Positions 1 through 7,198 of a stretch of DNA of 9,967 bases are shown in pieces. The notes beneath the pieces are model-generated. The model worked only from the letters and a program-made list of their open reading frames with translations, was not told the origin of the DNA and made no database searches. This DNA is from an uncultured Lachnospiraceae bacterium (GTDB taxonomy: Bacteria > Bacillota > Clostridia > Lachnospirales > Lachnospiraceae): assembly GCA_902803245.1 (NCBI GenBank), contig CADCPJ010000015.1, positions 1 to 9,967 of the forward strand, written 5' to 3'. Made by a program: the position numbers and the translations under genes. The stretch's first letter is position 1, and every line of letters starts with the position of its first letter.

Positions 1-15
1 GACTGAAAAACTTAC

Positions 16-750
16 ATGAAAAAGCGAAATTATCAAAGAGAAATGGATGAGATCATCCATGAGGCTGTTAAGGAGGGGCGGACTGCGCGCCTCCTGCTTC
101 ATTCCTGCTGCGCACCGTGCAGCTCATACGTTTTGGAATACCTGTCGCAATACTTTTTGATCACGGCTTTTTATTACAATCCGAATATCACGGACAAGTA
201 CGAATATGAAAAGCGAGCGGAAGAGCTGAAGAGACTGATACGGGAACAGCCGCACCTGCATGAGGTGGCTTTCCTCCGGGGAGAGTATGAGCCCGGTAAG
301 TTCTTCGAAGCCGCAAAGGGCTTTGAGGGATGCCGTGAAGGGGGAGAGCGCTGCCGGCTGTGCTTCAGCCTTCGATTGAGGGAGACTGCGAGGATCGCTG
401 CGGAAGGCTGTTTCGATGAAAAGGAAGGCCTGCGGATCCCTGCGGGCTCATTTGACTTCATCGCAACGACGCTCACGATCTCCCCGCTCAAAGATGCCGA
501 TGTGCTCACTGAAATCGGAGAGGCGGCGGCGCGGGAGTTCGGCGTGAAATATCTGCCGTCTGACTTCAAGAAGAGGGGCGGATATCAGCGCTCCATCGCC
601 CTGTCAGGAGAATACGGCCTTTACAGGCAGGACTACTGCGGGTGCGTCTACTCCATGCGTCATGATCTGGATCTTAAGGGCAGGAATCAGGCGGGCGTGA
701 CGCATCCTCACGGGACAAAAGAGCTCCCGGATCAGGACCCTTACAGCTAA
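16..750 (+). CDS. queH: Epoxyqueuosine reductase QueH (DUF208 family)
   Basis: QueH carries out the last step of queuosine synthesis, reducing epoxyqueuosine to queuosine at the wobble position of GUN-anticodon tRNAs in the cytoplasm; it is the non-homologous replacement of the cobalamin enzyme QueG. The 244-residue protein shows the family hallmarks: LLLHSCCAPCSSYVLEYL near residues 26-43 with the Cys-Cys pair C31/C32 plus C35, YYNPNI at 53-58, C106, the CRLCF pair C113/C116, and DYCGC with C208/C210. These cysteines are known in the family to hold the metal cofactors. The ATG at 16 is chosen because the N-terminal NYQ motif (residues 5-7) is typical of QueH starts. No Shine-Dalgarno is visible in the 15 nt before it; a TGA at 4-6 could be the end of an upstream coupled gene, but too little is present to tell. 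The last ~25 residues are a polar tail. Confidence 0.93.
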   Translation: MKKRNYQREMDEIIHEAVKEGRTARLLLHSCCAPCSSYVLEYLSQYFLITAFYYNPNITDKYEYEKRAEELKRLIREQPHLHEVAFLRGEYEPGKFFEAAKGFEGCREGGERCRLCFSLRLRETARIAAEGCFDEKEGLRIPAGSFDFIATTLTISPLKDADVLTEIGEAAAREFGVKYLPSDFKKRGGYQRSIALSGEYGLYRQDYCGCVYSMRHDLDLKGRNQAGVTHPHGTKELPDQDPYS

Positions 751-760
751 ATTTCCGGGA

Positions 761-789
761 TTGCGCTATGCGGCACTTTGCACTATAAT
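761..789 (+). promoter_or_regulatory. Sigma-A-type promoter of argH
   Basis: TTGCGC (761-766), a 17-nt spacer, and a perfect TATAAT (784-789). Transcription would start near 796, giving a leader of about 30 nt before the argH ATG at 826. It lies in the only gap between queH and argH, so argH can be transcribed independently of queH. It also shows that the in-frame TTG at 778, which sits inside the promoter, is not the real start. I see no clear ArgR operator, though such sites are degenerate. Confidence 0.7.
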
Positions 790-825
790 GAAACGAAAAT
801 TTTTTCTAAGGAGCGGGTGATTATT

Positions 826-2202
826 ATGGCACAGCTTTGGGGAGGAAGATTCACAAAGGAGACCGATGCGCTTGTCTATCAGTTCAATCAGTCCCTCTTA
901 TTTGACAGGAGGCTCTTTGAACAGGATGTGAGGGGCTCGAAAGCCCACGTCCGCATGCTGGCAAAGCAGGGGATTCTGACGGCCGCTGAGCGGGACAGGA
1001 TTCTTATGGGGCTTGCCTCCATCGAGAGGGATGTGGAGAGCGGCGCTTTGAAGGCAGAGGGCGAATATGAGGACATCCACAGCTTCGTGGAGGCGAACCT
1101 GATTGAGAGAATCGGGGATGCGGGCAAGAAGCTGCACACGGGCCGGTCCAGAAACGATCAGGTGGCGCTGGACATGAGGCTCTACATCCGCGACGAGGCC
1201 GACGCGGTGAAAGACCTCTTAAAGGAGCTCCTCGAGGCGATCCTTTCCATCATGTCCGGCAACACGGAGACTTACATGCCCGGCTTCACACATCTCCAGA
1301 AGGCGCAGCCCGTGACGCTTGCCCATCACTTCGGGGCGTATTTTGAGATGTTTAAGAGGGATCTCGAACGCGTTCTCTCCATCAGGGAGCGCATGAATAT
1401 CTGCCCGCTCGGGAGCGGCGCGCTCGCCGGGACGACCTATCCTTTAGACCGGGAGTACACGGCGGAACTGCTTTTGTTTGACCGCGCCTGCGAAAATTCC
1501 ATGGACGGCGTCTCGGACCGGGACTACCTGATCGAGTTCCTTGGCGCACTCTCCATCATCATGATGCACCTGTCGAGGCTGTCCGAGGAGATTATCATCT
1601 GGAACTCCAACGAGTACCGGTTCGTGGAGCTGGACGACACTTACGCCACAGGAAGCAGCATCATGCCGCAGAAGAAGAATCCGGACATCGCGGAGCTCAT
1701 CCGCGGCAAGACGGGAAGGGTTTACGGGGCGTCAGCCTGCCTTCTCGTCACAATGAAGGGCCTTCCTCTCGCTTACGACAAGGACATGCAGGAGGACAAG
1801 GAACTGACATTTGACGCCATAGATACTACGAAGGGCTGCATACACCTCATGGGGGGAATGCTAAAGAGCGCCGTCTTCAATCGGGAGAGAATGGCGGAAT
1901 CCGCCGGAAAAGGCTTTGCAAATGCCACGGACGCCGCCGACTACCTGGTGAGAAAAGGCGTCCCGTTCCGTGATGCCCATGGCATCATCGGAAGGCTTGT
2001 CCTCCTTTGTATCGAAAGAAACTGCTCCCTGGACGAACTGCCGCTTGCGGACTACCGCAGGGAGTGCCAGGCATTTGAAGAGGATATCTACGGGGCGATC
2101 TCCCTTAAGGCCTGTGTGGAGAGGCGAATGACGAAGGGCGCCCCGGGCGTGATGGACGAGGAGATAAAAAGGGCGAGAGCATTTCTGGATCAGATGATGT
2201 GA
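826..2202 (+). CDS. argH: Argininosuccinate lyase
   Basis: ArgH splits argininosuccinate into arginine and fumarate, the final step of arginine synthesis; it is a cytoplasmic homotetramer of the fumarase/aspartase superfamily. From the ATG at 826 the protein has 458 residues, the usual length. Visible motifs: the N-terminal LWGGRF (4-9), HTGRSRNDQ (104-112), THLQ with H156 at the position of the catalytic histidine, and the superfamily signature GSSIMPQKKN (276-285) carrying the catalytic serine on its mobile loop. The start is set by MAQLWGGRF, the standard ArgH N-terminus, and by AAGGAG at 808-813 with a rather long 12-nt spacing; the frame is open back to a TTG at 778, but that lies in the promoter. 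No other arg gene is in the window, so the rest of the pathway must be elsewhere. The gap of 81 nt to asd has no convincing terminator, so co-transcription is possible. Confidence 0.97.
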   Translation: MAQLWGGRFTKETDALVYQFNQSLLFDRRLFEQDVRGSKAHVRMLAKQGILTAAERDRILMGLASIERDVESGALKAEGEYEDIHSFVEANLIERIGDAGKKLHTGRSRNDQVALDMRLYIRDEADAVKDLLKELLEAILSIMSGNTETYMPGFTHLQKAQPVTLAHHFGAYFEMFKRDLERVLSIRERMNICPLGSGALAGTTYPLDREYTAELLLFDRACENSMDGVSDRDYLIEFLGALSIIMMHLSRLSEEIIIWNSNEYRFVELDDTYATGSSIMPQKKNPDIAELIRGKTGRVYGASACLLVTMKGLPLAYDKDMQEDKELTFDAIDTTKGCIHLMGGMLKSAVFNRERMAESAGKGFANATDAADYLVRKGVPFRDAHGIIGRLVLLCIERNCSLDELPLADYRRECQAFEEDIYGAISLKACVERRMTKGAPGVMDEEIKRARAFLDQMM

Positions 2203-2283
2203 GCACACTGGCTGAGTGAGCCGGACAGCTGCTCCATTTTCAGCATTGCATTCCTTAGAAGGATATGGAAGGAGGAAGAAGAG

Positions 2284-3372
2284 ATGAGTGAAAAACTGAA
2301 GGTTGGAATTCTCGGTGCGACAGGCATGGTGGGGCAGCGCTTTATCACGCTCCTTGCCGACCATCCGTGGTTCGAGATCACGACGCTTGCGGCATCGGCG
2401 TCGAGCGCCGGAAAGACTTATGAGGAGTCCGTGGGATCAAGATGGAAAATGACGACTCCCATGCCGGAGTGCGTGAAGTCCATGGTGATCCGTGACGTTG
2501 CCGATGTGGAATCCGTCTCTTCAACCGTTGACTTCGTATTCTCGGCGGTCAACATGACGAAAGAGGAGATCCGCGAAATCGAGGAGGCCTACGCTAAGAC
2601 GGAGACGCCGGTCGTCTCCAACAACAGCGCGCACCGCTGGACTCCCGATGTCCCGATGGTGATTCCGGAGATCAACCCGGAGCACCTTATGGTCATCGCC
2701 TCCCAGAAGAAGCGCCTCGGCACTTTAAGAGGATTCATTGCCGTAAAGCCAAACTGTTCGATCCAGTCCTATACTCCGGCTCTTGCTGCGTGGAGGGAAT
2801 ACGAGCCGACCGACGTCGTGGTCAGCACGTATCAGGCAATATCCGGCGCGGGAAAGACCTTTTTGGACTGGCCGGAGATGAACGGGAACATCATCCCTTA
2901 CATCGGAGGCGAGGAGGAGAAATCCGAGCAGGAGCCGATGAAGGTATTCGGAAGCGTGAAGGGCGGCGAGATCGTGAAGCTTCAGGGGGACTTAAGGATC
3001 ACCTCCCAGTGCATCCGCGTCCCGGTTCTTAACGGGCACACGGCGACGGTCTTCCTGAATTTCAAAAAGGATCCGACGAAAGAGGAACTCATCGAGAGGC
3101 TGCGCGCATTTTCCGGGAAGCCGCAGGAGCTGAAGCTGCCCCACGCGCCGGAGCACTTCATCCAGTACCTGGAGGACGACAACCGCCCGCAGGTGGCCCT
3201 CGACGTGGACTACGAAGGCGGTATGGGAGTCTCCATCGGAAGGCTGCGGAAGGACAGCATCTTTGACTGGAAGTTTGTCGGACTCAGCCACAACACTCTC
3301 CGCGGCGCCGCGGGCGGCGCGCTCGAGTGCGCGGAGCTCCTTACAGCCCTCAAATACATCACCCGGAAGTGA
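2284..3372 (+). CDS. asd: Aspartate-semialdehyde dehydrogenase, archaeal/eukaryotic type
   Basis: Asd reduces aspartyl phosphate to aspartate semialdehyde with NADPH, the branch point to lysine/diaminopimelate, threonine and methionine. The 362-residue protein has the NADP-binding GATGMVGQR (11-19), the active-site KPNCSIQ with nucleophile C158, the RVPVLNGH segment with H252 as the likely general base, and a C-terminal LSHNTLRGAAGGA (334-346). The wording of the N-terminus (GATGMVGQRF, LLADHPWFE, SAGK) and of VPMVIPEINPEHL (123-135) resembles yeast Hom2 and archaeal enzymes rather than the classic E. coli or B. subtilis form, which places it in the asd_EA branch. AAGGAGG at 2269-2275, 8 nt ahead, sets the ATG. 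It follows argH by 81 nt on the same strand. Confidence 0.95.
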   Translation: MSEKLKVGILGATGMVGQRFITLLADHPWFEITTLAASASSAGKTYEESVGSRWKMTTPMPECVKSMVIRDVADVESVSSTVDFVFSAVNMTKEEIREIEEAYAKTETPVVSNNSAHRWTPDVPMVIPEINPEHLMVIASQKKRLGTLRGFIAVKPNCSIQSYTPALAAWREYEPTDVVVSTYQAISGAGKTFLDWPEMNGNIIPYIGGEEEKSEQEPMKVFGSVKGGEIVKLQGDLRITSQCIRVPVLNGHTATVFLNFKKDPTKEELIERLRAFSGKPQELKLPHAPEHFIQYLEDDNRPQVALDVDYEGGMGVSIGRLRKDSIFDWKFVGLSHNTLRGAAGGALECAELLTALKYITRK

Positions 3373-3386
3373 ACAGCCTTAAGACA

Positions 3387-3413
3387 TGAACAGCATGAGG
3401 AGTTCAGTTTTTT
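3387..3413 (+). terminator. Possible weak intrinsic terminator after asd
   Basis: TGAAC (3387-3391) can pair with GTTCA (3402-3406) around a 10-nt loop, followed directly by G and six T (3408-3413). The 5-bp stem is short, so this is at best a partial terminator between asd and topB. A second copy of TGAACAGC at 3370-3377 could compete for the same 3' arm. Confidence 0.3.
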
Positions 3414-3431
3414 GTCTGTGAGGCGATTTTT

Positions 3432-3437
3432 AGGAGG
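3432..3437 (+). promoter_or_regulatory. Ribosome binding site that fixes the TTG start of topB
   Basis: A full AGGAGG ends 5 nt before the TTG at 3443. No ATG or GTG in frame offers a better site, and the protein following TTG begins with the conserved TopB N-terminus (KQLFIAEKPSVA), so the rare start codon is well supported. Confidence 0.8.
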
Positions 3438-3442
3438 AGCTC

Positions 3443-5506
3443 TTGGGAAAACAACTGTTTATCGCTGAAAAACCTTCCGTCGCTCAGGAATTCGCAAAGG
3501 CGCTCGGCATAAGCGGAGGCCGGCGCGACGGATATATAGAGACTGCAGATTACATCGTCACGTGGTGCTTCGGTCACCTCGTGACGATGAGTTATCCTGA
3601 GGCCTATGATCCGAAGTACAAAAAATGGAGCCTTGCGACGATTCCCTTCCTCCCGGAGGAATTCCGGTACGAGGTGATCGAATCTTCAAAAAAGCAGTTT
3701 GAGACGGTGAGCGGGCTCCTTGCAGGAGACGACGTGGACCGCATCTATGTCTGCACGGACTCGGGGCGGGAGGGAGAATACATCTACCGCCTCGTGGAAA
3801 TGATGTCGCCGGAGGGCGTAAGGAAGAAGGAGCGCTTCCGCGTCTGGATCGACTCCTTTACGGAGGAAGAGATTATGAGGGGCATCCGCGAGGCGAAGCC
3901 CCTTTCCGCTTACGATGACCTCGCCTCCTCGGCCTTCCTGCGCGCGAAGGAAGATTACCTCATGGGAATCAACTTCTCGAGGGTGCTCACCCTAAAGTAC
4001 GGCGGAGGGATCGCCTCCTACCGCGGCGACAAGTGGTCCGCCGTGTCCGTCGGCCGCGTCATGACCTGCATACTCGGCATGGTCGTCCGCAGGGAGAGGG
4101 AGATCCGGAGCTTTGTGAAGGAGCCGTTCTTCCGGGTGATCGGAACCTTTGGGGGGATATCTGCGGAGTGGAAAGCCGTTCCCGGGAGCGCATATGAGGG
4201 CTCCTTGAAGCTTTACAAGGAAACGGGATTTCGGAGGCGGGAGGACGCGGAAGCTCTCATCATTTCCCTGAAAAATGAACCGGGAGGAGAGACGGCCCGG
4301 ACCGCATCCGTCACAAGAAAGACGGAGAAAAAGAATCCACCGCTTCTCTACAACCTCGCGGAGCTGCAGAACGACTGCTCGAGGATGTTCCGGATTTCGC
4401 CGGATCAGACGCTTAAGATCGCCCAGGAGCTCTATGAGAAGAAACTGACGACGTATCCCCGGACGGATGCCCGCGTGCTCTCAACGGCCGTCTCGAAGGT
4501 GATCCGCTCCAACATAAGCGGCCTTCAGAAAGTGGGCGCTGTCTCGGCTTTTGCCGGGGAAGTGCTCTCAAAGGACGCGTGGAAGAATATCGGAAGGACC
4601 AGGTACACCGACGACAAGGCCATCACGGACCACTACGCCATCATTCCGACGGGATCCGGGCTCGGGGCCTTAAACTCCCTTAATGACCTCAGCCGCCGCG
4701 TGTACGAGCAGATCTGCCGGCGCTTCCTCGCGGTCTTTTATCCGCCGGCCGTGTATGAGAAGACGTCGGCGGAATTTGTCGTCGGCAGGGAGCATTTCTT
4801 TGCAAATGCGCGCGTCCTGAAGGAGGAAGGCTATCTGAAAGTCCTCGGCAGACTGAAAGACGCGCAGGGAGGAACCGCGGGAAATGAGACAAGGGAACTG
4901 AGAGGAACCAAAAGCGGCAGGCAGGTCTCCGCGGAGGAGGACCCGGACAATACCGGAGGCACGGATGCCGGGAAAATGCGCGGACTCAGGAAGGGCGGCC
5001 TTGTCCCCGTGGACGGATACGCGGTCAGGGAAGGGGAGACGAAGCCCCCGTCTAGGTACAATTCCGGCTCCATGATTCTCGCGATGGAGAACGCGGGACA
5101 GCTGATTGAGGACGACGAGCTGCGGGAGCAGATCCGGGGCTCGGGCATCGGCACTTCCGCTACGCGGGCGGAGATACTGTCGAAGCTCTTTAAGATCGGC
5201 TATCTGAAGCTCAACAAAAAGACCCAGATCATAACGCCCGAGCTCCTCGGGGAGATGGTCTTCGATGTGGTGAACCAGTCGATCCGCCCGCTTCTGTCCG
5301 CAGAGCTGACGGCCAGCTGGGAGAAGGGCCTGACCGGCGTCGCGGAAGGGAGCATCAGCACCGGAGAGTACATGGAGAAGCTGGAAGGCTTTGTGAGGAG
5401 AAGGACGAACGCCGTGAAGGATCTGGAAAACCAGCCGGCGATGAAGGCCTTCTATGACGAGGCTGCGAAATACTACAGGAAACCGTCCCGCGAAAGGAAA
5501 GCTTGA
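3443..5506 (+). CDS. topB: DNA topoisomerase III (type IA), TopB-like
   Basis: A type IA topoisomerase cuts one DNA strand through a 5'-phosphotyrosine link, passes another strand and reseals; topoisomerase III mainly decatenates and resolves recombination or replication intermediates. The 687-residue protein starts with the Toprim domain (LFIAEKPSVA, 5-14; DSGREGE, 106-112), then SVGRVMT (202-208), LYNLAELQ (302-309), the catalytic TTYPRTD with Y338, ITDHYAIIPT (394-403), and GSGIGTSATRAEI (566-578). The second acid of the usual DxD metal motif is G108, a change also known in other Firmicutes TopB proteins. Residues about 471-521 form a polar Gly/Glu/Arg-rich stretch that looks like a disordered linker. 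No C-terminal zinc-binding cysteine clusters are present. The TTG start has a strong AGGAGG. Neighbours are housekeeping genes and no conjugation gene adjoins, so a chromosomal rather than an ICE-borne copy is likely. Confidence 0.93.
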   Translation: MGKQLFIAEKPSVAQEFAKALGISGGRRDGYIETADYIVTWCFGHLVTMSYPEAYDPKYKKWSLATIPFLPEEFRYEVIESSKKQFETVSGLLAGDDVDRIYVCTDSGREGEYIYRLVEMMSPEGVRKKERFRVWIDSFTEEEIMRGIREAKPLSAYDDLASSAFLRAKEDYLMGINFSRVLTLKYGGGIASYRGDKWSAVSVGRVMTCILGMVVRREREIRSFVKEPFFRVIGTFGGISAEWKAVPGSAYEGSLKLYKETGFRRREDAEALIISLKNEPGGETARTASVTRKTEKKNPPLLYNLAELQNDCSRMFRISPDQTLKIAQELYEKKLTTYPRTDARVLSTAVSKVIRSNISGLQKVGAVSAFAGEVLSKDAWKNIGRTRYTDDKAITDHYAIIPTGSGLGALNSLNDLSRRVYEQICRRFLAVFYPPAVYEKTSAEFVVGREHFFANARVLKEEGYLKVLGRLKDAQGGTAGNETRELRGTKSGRQVSAEEDPDNTGGTDAGKMRGLRKGGLVPVDGYAVREGETKPPSRYNSGSMILAMENAGQLIEDDELREQIRGSGIGTSATRAEILSKLFKIGYLKLNKKTQIITPELLGEMVFDVVNQSIRPLLSAELTASWEKGLTGVAEGSISTGEYMEKLEGFVRRRTNAVKDLENQPAMKAFYDEAAKYYRKPSRERKA

Positions 5507-5510
5507 CGAT

Positions 5511-5541
5511 GCCGGCCGCGCCCGTTACGCGGCAGGCCGGC
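5511..5541. other. GC-rich hairpin after topB, no U-tract
   Basis: GCCGGCC (5511-5517) is perfectly complementary to GGCCGGC (5535-5541); a competing inner stem pairs GCCGCG (5515-5520) with CGCGGC (5528-5533) around a 7-nt loop. The hairpin begins 4 nt after the topB stop and 13 nt before the next promoter. On the + strand it is followed by GAAAAAG, not T, so it is not a standard intrinsic terminator; it could protect the topB 3' end or act as a pause or non-canonical terminator. Confidence 0.5.
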
Positions 5542-5554
5542 GAAAAAGTCGGAG

Positions 5555-5584
5555 TTGACGGGCTGCATTTTCCGGGGGTATGAT
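5555..5584 (+). promoter_or_regulatory. Sigma-A-type promoter of the acyltransferase gene
   Basis: TTGACG (5555-5560), 18-nt spacer, TATGAT (5579-5584): one mismatch to consensus in each box. Transcription would start near 5591, leaving a long leader of about 94 nt before the ATG at 5685. It makes the gene independent of topB. Confidence 0.72.
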
Positions 5585-5605
5585 ACACAATAATTGTTTT
5601 TTGAC

Positions 5606-5650
5606 TTATGCGGCGGCTGCTTTTGCTGCACGCATGACTTCGCCGCTTAA
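5606..5650 (+). promoter_or_regulatory. Hairpin in the 5' leader of the acyltransferase mRNA
   Basis: GCGGCG (5610-5615) pairs perfectly with CGCCGC (5641-5646); after one T/T mismatch, TTA (5606-5608) pairs with TAA (5648-5650). The loop is 25 nt and holds a GCTGC-TTTT-GCTGC direct repeat. The stem ends 21 nt before the Shine-Dalgarno (5672-5680) and is followed by T-rich sequence. This could be a leader control element, but I do not recognise a known riboswitch class. Confidence 0.35.
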
Positions 5651-5684
5651 AACGCTTTTCATTGTATTTTTAAGGAGGGGACAT

Positions 5685-6359
5685 ATGGCACAGGTGGAAC
5701 AGGTAAAGACCGCGGATCTCTTCACGCTTGAGGAGACAATTGCAAAGGAATATCTCGAGAGGTTTACCTATCCCTGGGAGGCGCTCGCCGGGATACATGA
5801 CCTCATCCTCGAGCTCGGCGCGAAGCTTGATGAGGACAGGTATGACCATCCGGCCAGTGACATCTGGATCGCAAAGTCCGCCAGGGTCTTTGACAGCGCC
5901 TATATCGGAGGGGCATGCATCATCGGAGAAAATGCCGAGGTCCGCCAGTGCGCGTTTATCCGCGGCGACGCGATCGTGGGAGACGGCTCGGTAGTCGGCA
6001 ACTCCTGCGAGCTGAAGAACGTCATCCTCTTCAATCACTGCGAAGTTCCCCACTACAATTATGTGGGAGACTCCATCCTCGGATTCCACGCTCATATGGG
6101 CGCCGGCTCCATCACATCAAACATAAAGGCCGACCGGAAGAACATCGTCGTGAAGGGGGAGGCCTCCTACGAGACCGGGCGCAGGAAGATCGGCGCGATC
6201 CTCGGGGACTTTGCCGAGATCGGGTGCAACGCCGTCTTAAACCCCGGAACCATCGTGGGACAGCACTCGCAGGTCTACCCGACGACCTGCGTAAGGGGCG
6301 TCATCAAATCCTGGACCATCGTGAAAAATGACGGCACCACGGCGGAGAAGAGAGCTTAA
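5685..6359 (+). CDS. GlmU/LpxA-like left-handed beta-helix acyltransferase
   Basis: The 224-residue protein has a short helical N-terminus (1-50) followed by hexapeptide repeats from about residue 60 to 205, the pattern of a trimeric left-handed beta-helix acyltransferase. The segment VPHYNYVGDS (121-130) and GAGSITSNIKADRKN (139-153) matches the acetyl-transfer site of GlmU, where H123 would be the catalytic histidine and N146 a substrate-binding asparagine. The N-terminal uridylyltransferase domain of GlmU is absent, so it cannot make UDP-GlcNAc alone; database names such as UDP-GlcNAc pyrophosphorylase for this type would be misleading. An acetyl- or acyltransferase acting on an amino sugar or sugar phosphate is the likely role; substrate unknown. 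AAGGAGGGG (5672-5680) fixes the ATG at 5685; an ATG further up at 5580 lies in the promoter -10 box. It has its own promoter and ends 13 nt from the convergent TraX gene. Confidence 0.85.
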   Translation: MAQVEQVKTADLFTLEETIAKEYLERFTYPWEALAGIHDLILELGAKLDEDRYDHPASDIWIAKSARVFDSAYIGGACIIGENAEVRQCAFIRGDAIVGDGSVVGNSCELKNVILFNHCEVPHYNYVGDSILGFHAHMGAGSITSNIKADRKNIVVKGEASYETGRRKIGAILGDFAEIGCNAVLNPGTIVGQHSQVYPTTCVRGVIKSWTIVKNDGTTAEKRA

Positions 6360-6374
6360 GGATATTTCAAGCTC
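6352..6374. other. Short dyad spanning the two convergent stop codons
   Basis: GAGCTT (6352-6357) pairs with AAGCTC (6369-6374) around an 11-nt loop; the arms cover or touch both stop codons. There is no T-run on either strand, so a bidirectional terminator is only a weak possibility. It is the only structure available in the 13-nt gap. Confidence 0.25.
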
Positions 6375-7134
6375 ACACCGGGAACAGGTGCAGCACGAGG
6401 AGCCGCATGAGATAGATAAAGATCAGGTGGCACGGATAGAAGAGGTAGAAGAAATACTTGTTCTGCCGGCCCCGCTTGCCGTTATAAAGAAGGAGAGGGG
6501 GGAAGGCGAGGAGAACGTAAGGCCATTCCCAATACATCGCCACAGCGCCTCCCGCGCAGGAGAGCGGCTGGGAGAAGCGGAGAAGGTAAAATACGAGGAT
6601 CAGGATGAGCCCCTTGTACTTGTAATCGGTGAGAAGAACAGCAGACAGATACATCAGCCCCGCGGCCCCTCCGAACTGGAGGAGCGCCGCAAGGCCGGGA
6701 TGCTTTATCCTCTCGCCGATGAACTCCCACAAAGTGAGCATGACAAGTCCGAGAAGCAGCGTGAAGTAGACGTTCTGATGGGGCCTGTACATGGCATGCT
6801 CGTAGAGGGCGAGATTGAAGGGAATCTCGGAGACGACGGCAAAGAGCATCATGCGCATCATGTATTTCTCGCGGCTCCTCGTGTAGAGAAAGCCCTGCAC
6901 CAAAAAGAAGCAGAAGATGGGAAATGCGATCCGCCCGACGCCGCGGAGAACCTTGTAGAGCTCGTAGAGGGTATAGAGATCCGTGCCCCGGCGGATGGGA
7001 ACGCGGGGCTTTATATAGCCGAGATAGAGGATGCCCTTCGCCGAGTGGTCGATGAACATCGTGATGATGGCGAGCCACTTGAGCCTTGCGCCGTCAAAGA
7101 TGCGGTATTTTTCCGGTATGCGTATTGTCTCCAT
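6373..7134 (-). CDS. TraX-family integral membrane protein
   Basis: The 253-residue protein is very hydrophobic, with about 7-8 membrane spans. It follows the TraX family: LKWLAIITMFIDHSAK with D29-H30 in the first span, GRIAFPIFCFFLVQGFLYTR (67-86), the conserved SEIPFNLAL (102-110), HQNVYFTLLLGL (119-130), and FYPCHL (232-237) near the C-terminus. In the F plasmid TraX is needed for N-terminal acetylation of pilin; chromosomal Firmicutes homologues have no known substrate, but an acyl-transfer role at the membrane is plausible. The ATG at 7134 is preferred, with AGGA 8 nt ahead; the frame is open to a TTG at 7170 that has no ribosome site. No conjugation gene is nearby, so the name should not be read as a transfer function. 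I see no convincing promoter in the 228-nt upstream gap, which holds the tandem array. Confidence 0.87.
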   Translation of the reverse strand: METIRIPEKYRIFDGARLKWLAIITMFIDHSAKGILYLGYIKPRVPIRRGTDLYTLYELYKVLRGVGRIAFPIFCFFLVQGFLYTRSREKYMMRMMLFAVVSEIPFNLALYEHAMYRPHQNVYFTLLLGLVMLTLWEFIGERIKHPGLAALLQFGGAAGLMYLSAVLLTDYKYKGLILILVFYLLRFSQPLSCAGGAVAMYWEWPYVLLAFPPLLLYNGKRGRQNKYFFYLFYPCHLIFIYLMRLLVLHLFPV

Positions 7135-7182
7135 GTATCGTATCCTAACCGTTTGTCCCGAAAAAGACAATGCTGCCGATCC

Positions 7183-7198
7183 GACAGTGTTATCTGTC
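7183..7198. promoter_or_regulatory. Short inverted repeat upstream of the TraX gene
   Basis: GACAG-TGTTAT-CTGTC is a perfect 5-bp inverted repeat with a 6-nt centre, 49 nt upstream of the TraX ATG and touching the end of the tandem array. It could be an operator or a small hairpin; no partner regulator is in the window. Confidence 0.25.

Noticed and set aside
778..825. Upstream TTG start for argH
   Set aside because: It lies inside the promoter and before the likely transcription start; the conserved ArgH N-terminus begins at 826.
2252..2263. TCCTT-AG-AAGGA palindrome before asd as an operator or translation switch
   Set aside because: Only 5 bp with a 2-nt centre, too tight to fold as RNA and too short to call an operator without comparison.
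5580..5684. Upstream ATG start for the acyltransferase, giving a 35-residue hydrophobic leader
   Set aside because: The ATG overlaps the -10 box, so it would not be in the mRNA; the ribosome site at 5672-5680 fits the ATG at 5685.
7134..7170. TTGTCT-17-TAGGAT as a promoter for the TraX gene
   Set aside because: The -10 would overlap the ribosome site and the transcript would begin at about the ATG, so the visible Shine-Dalgarno would be useless.
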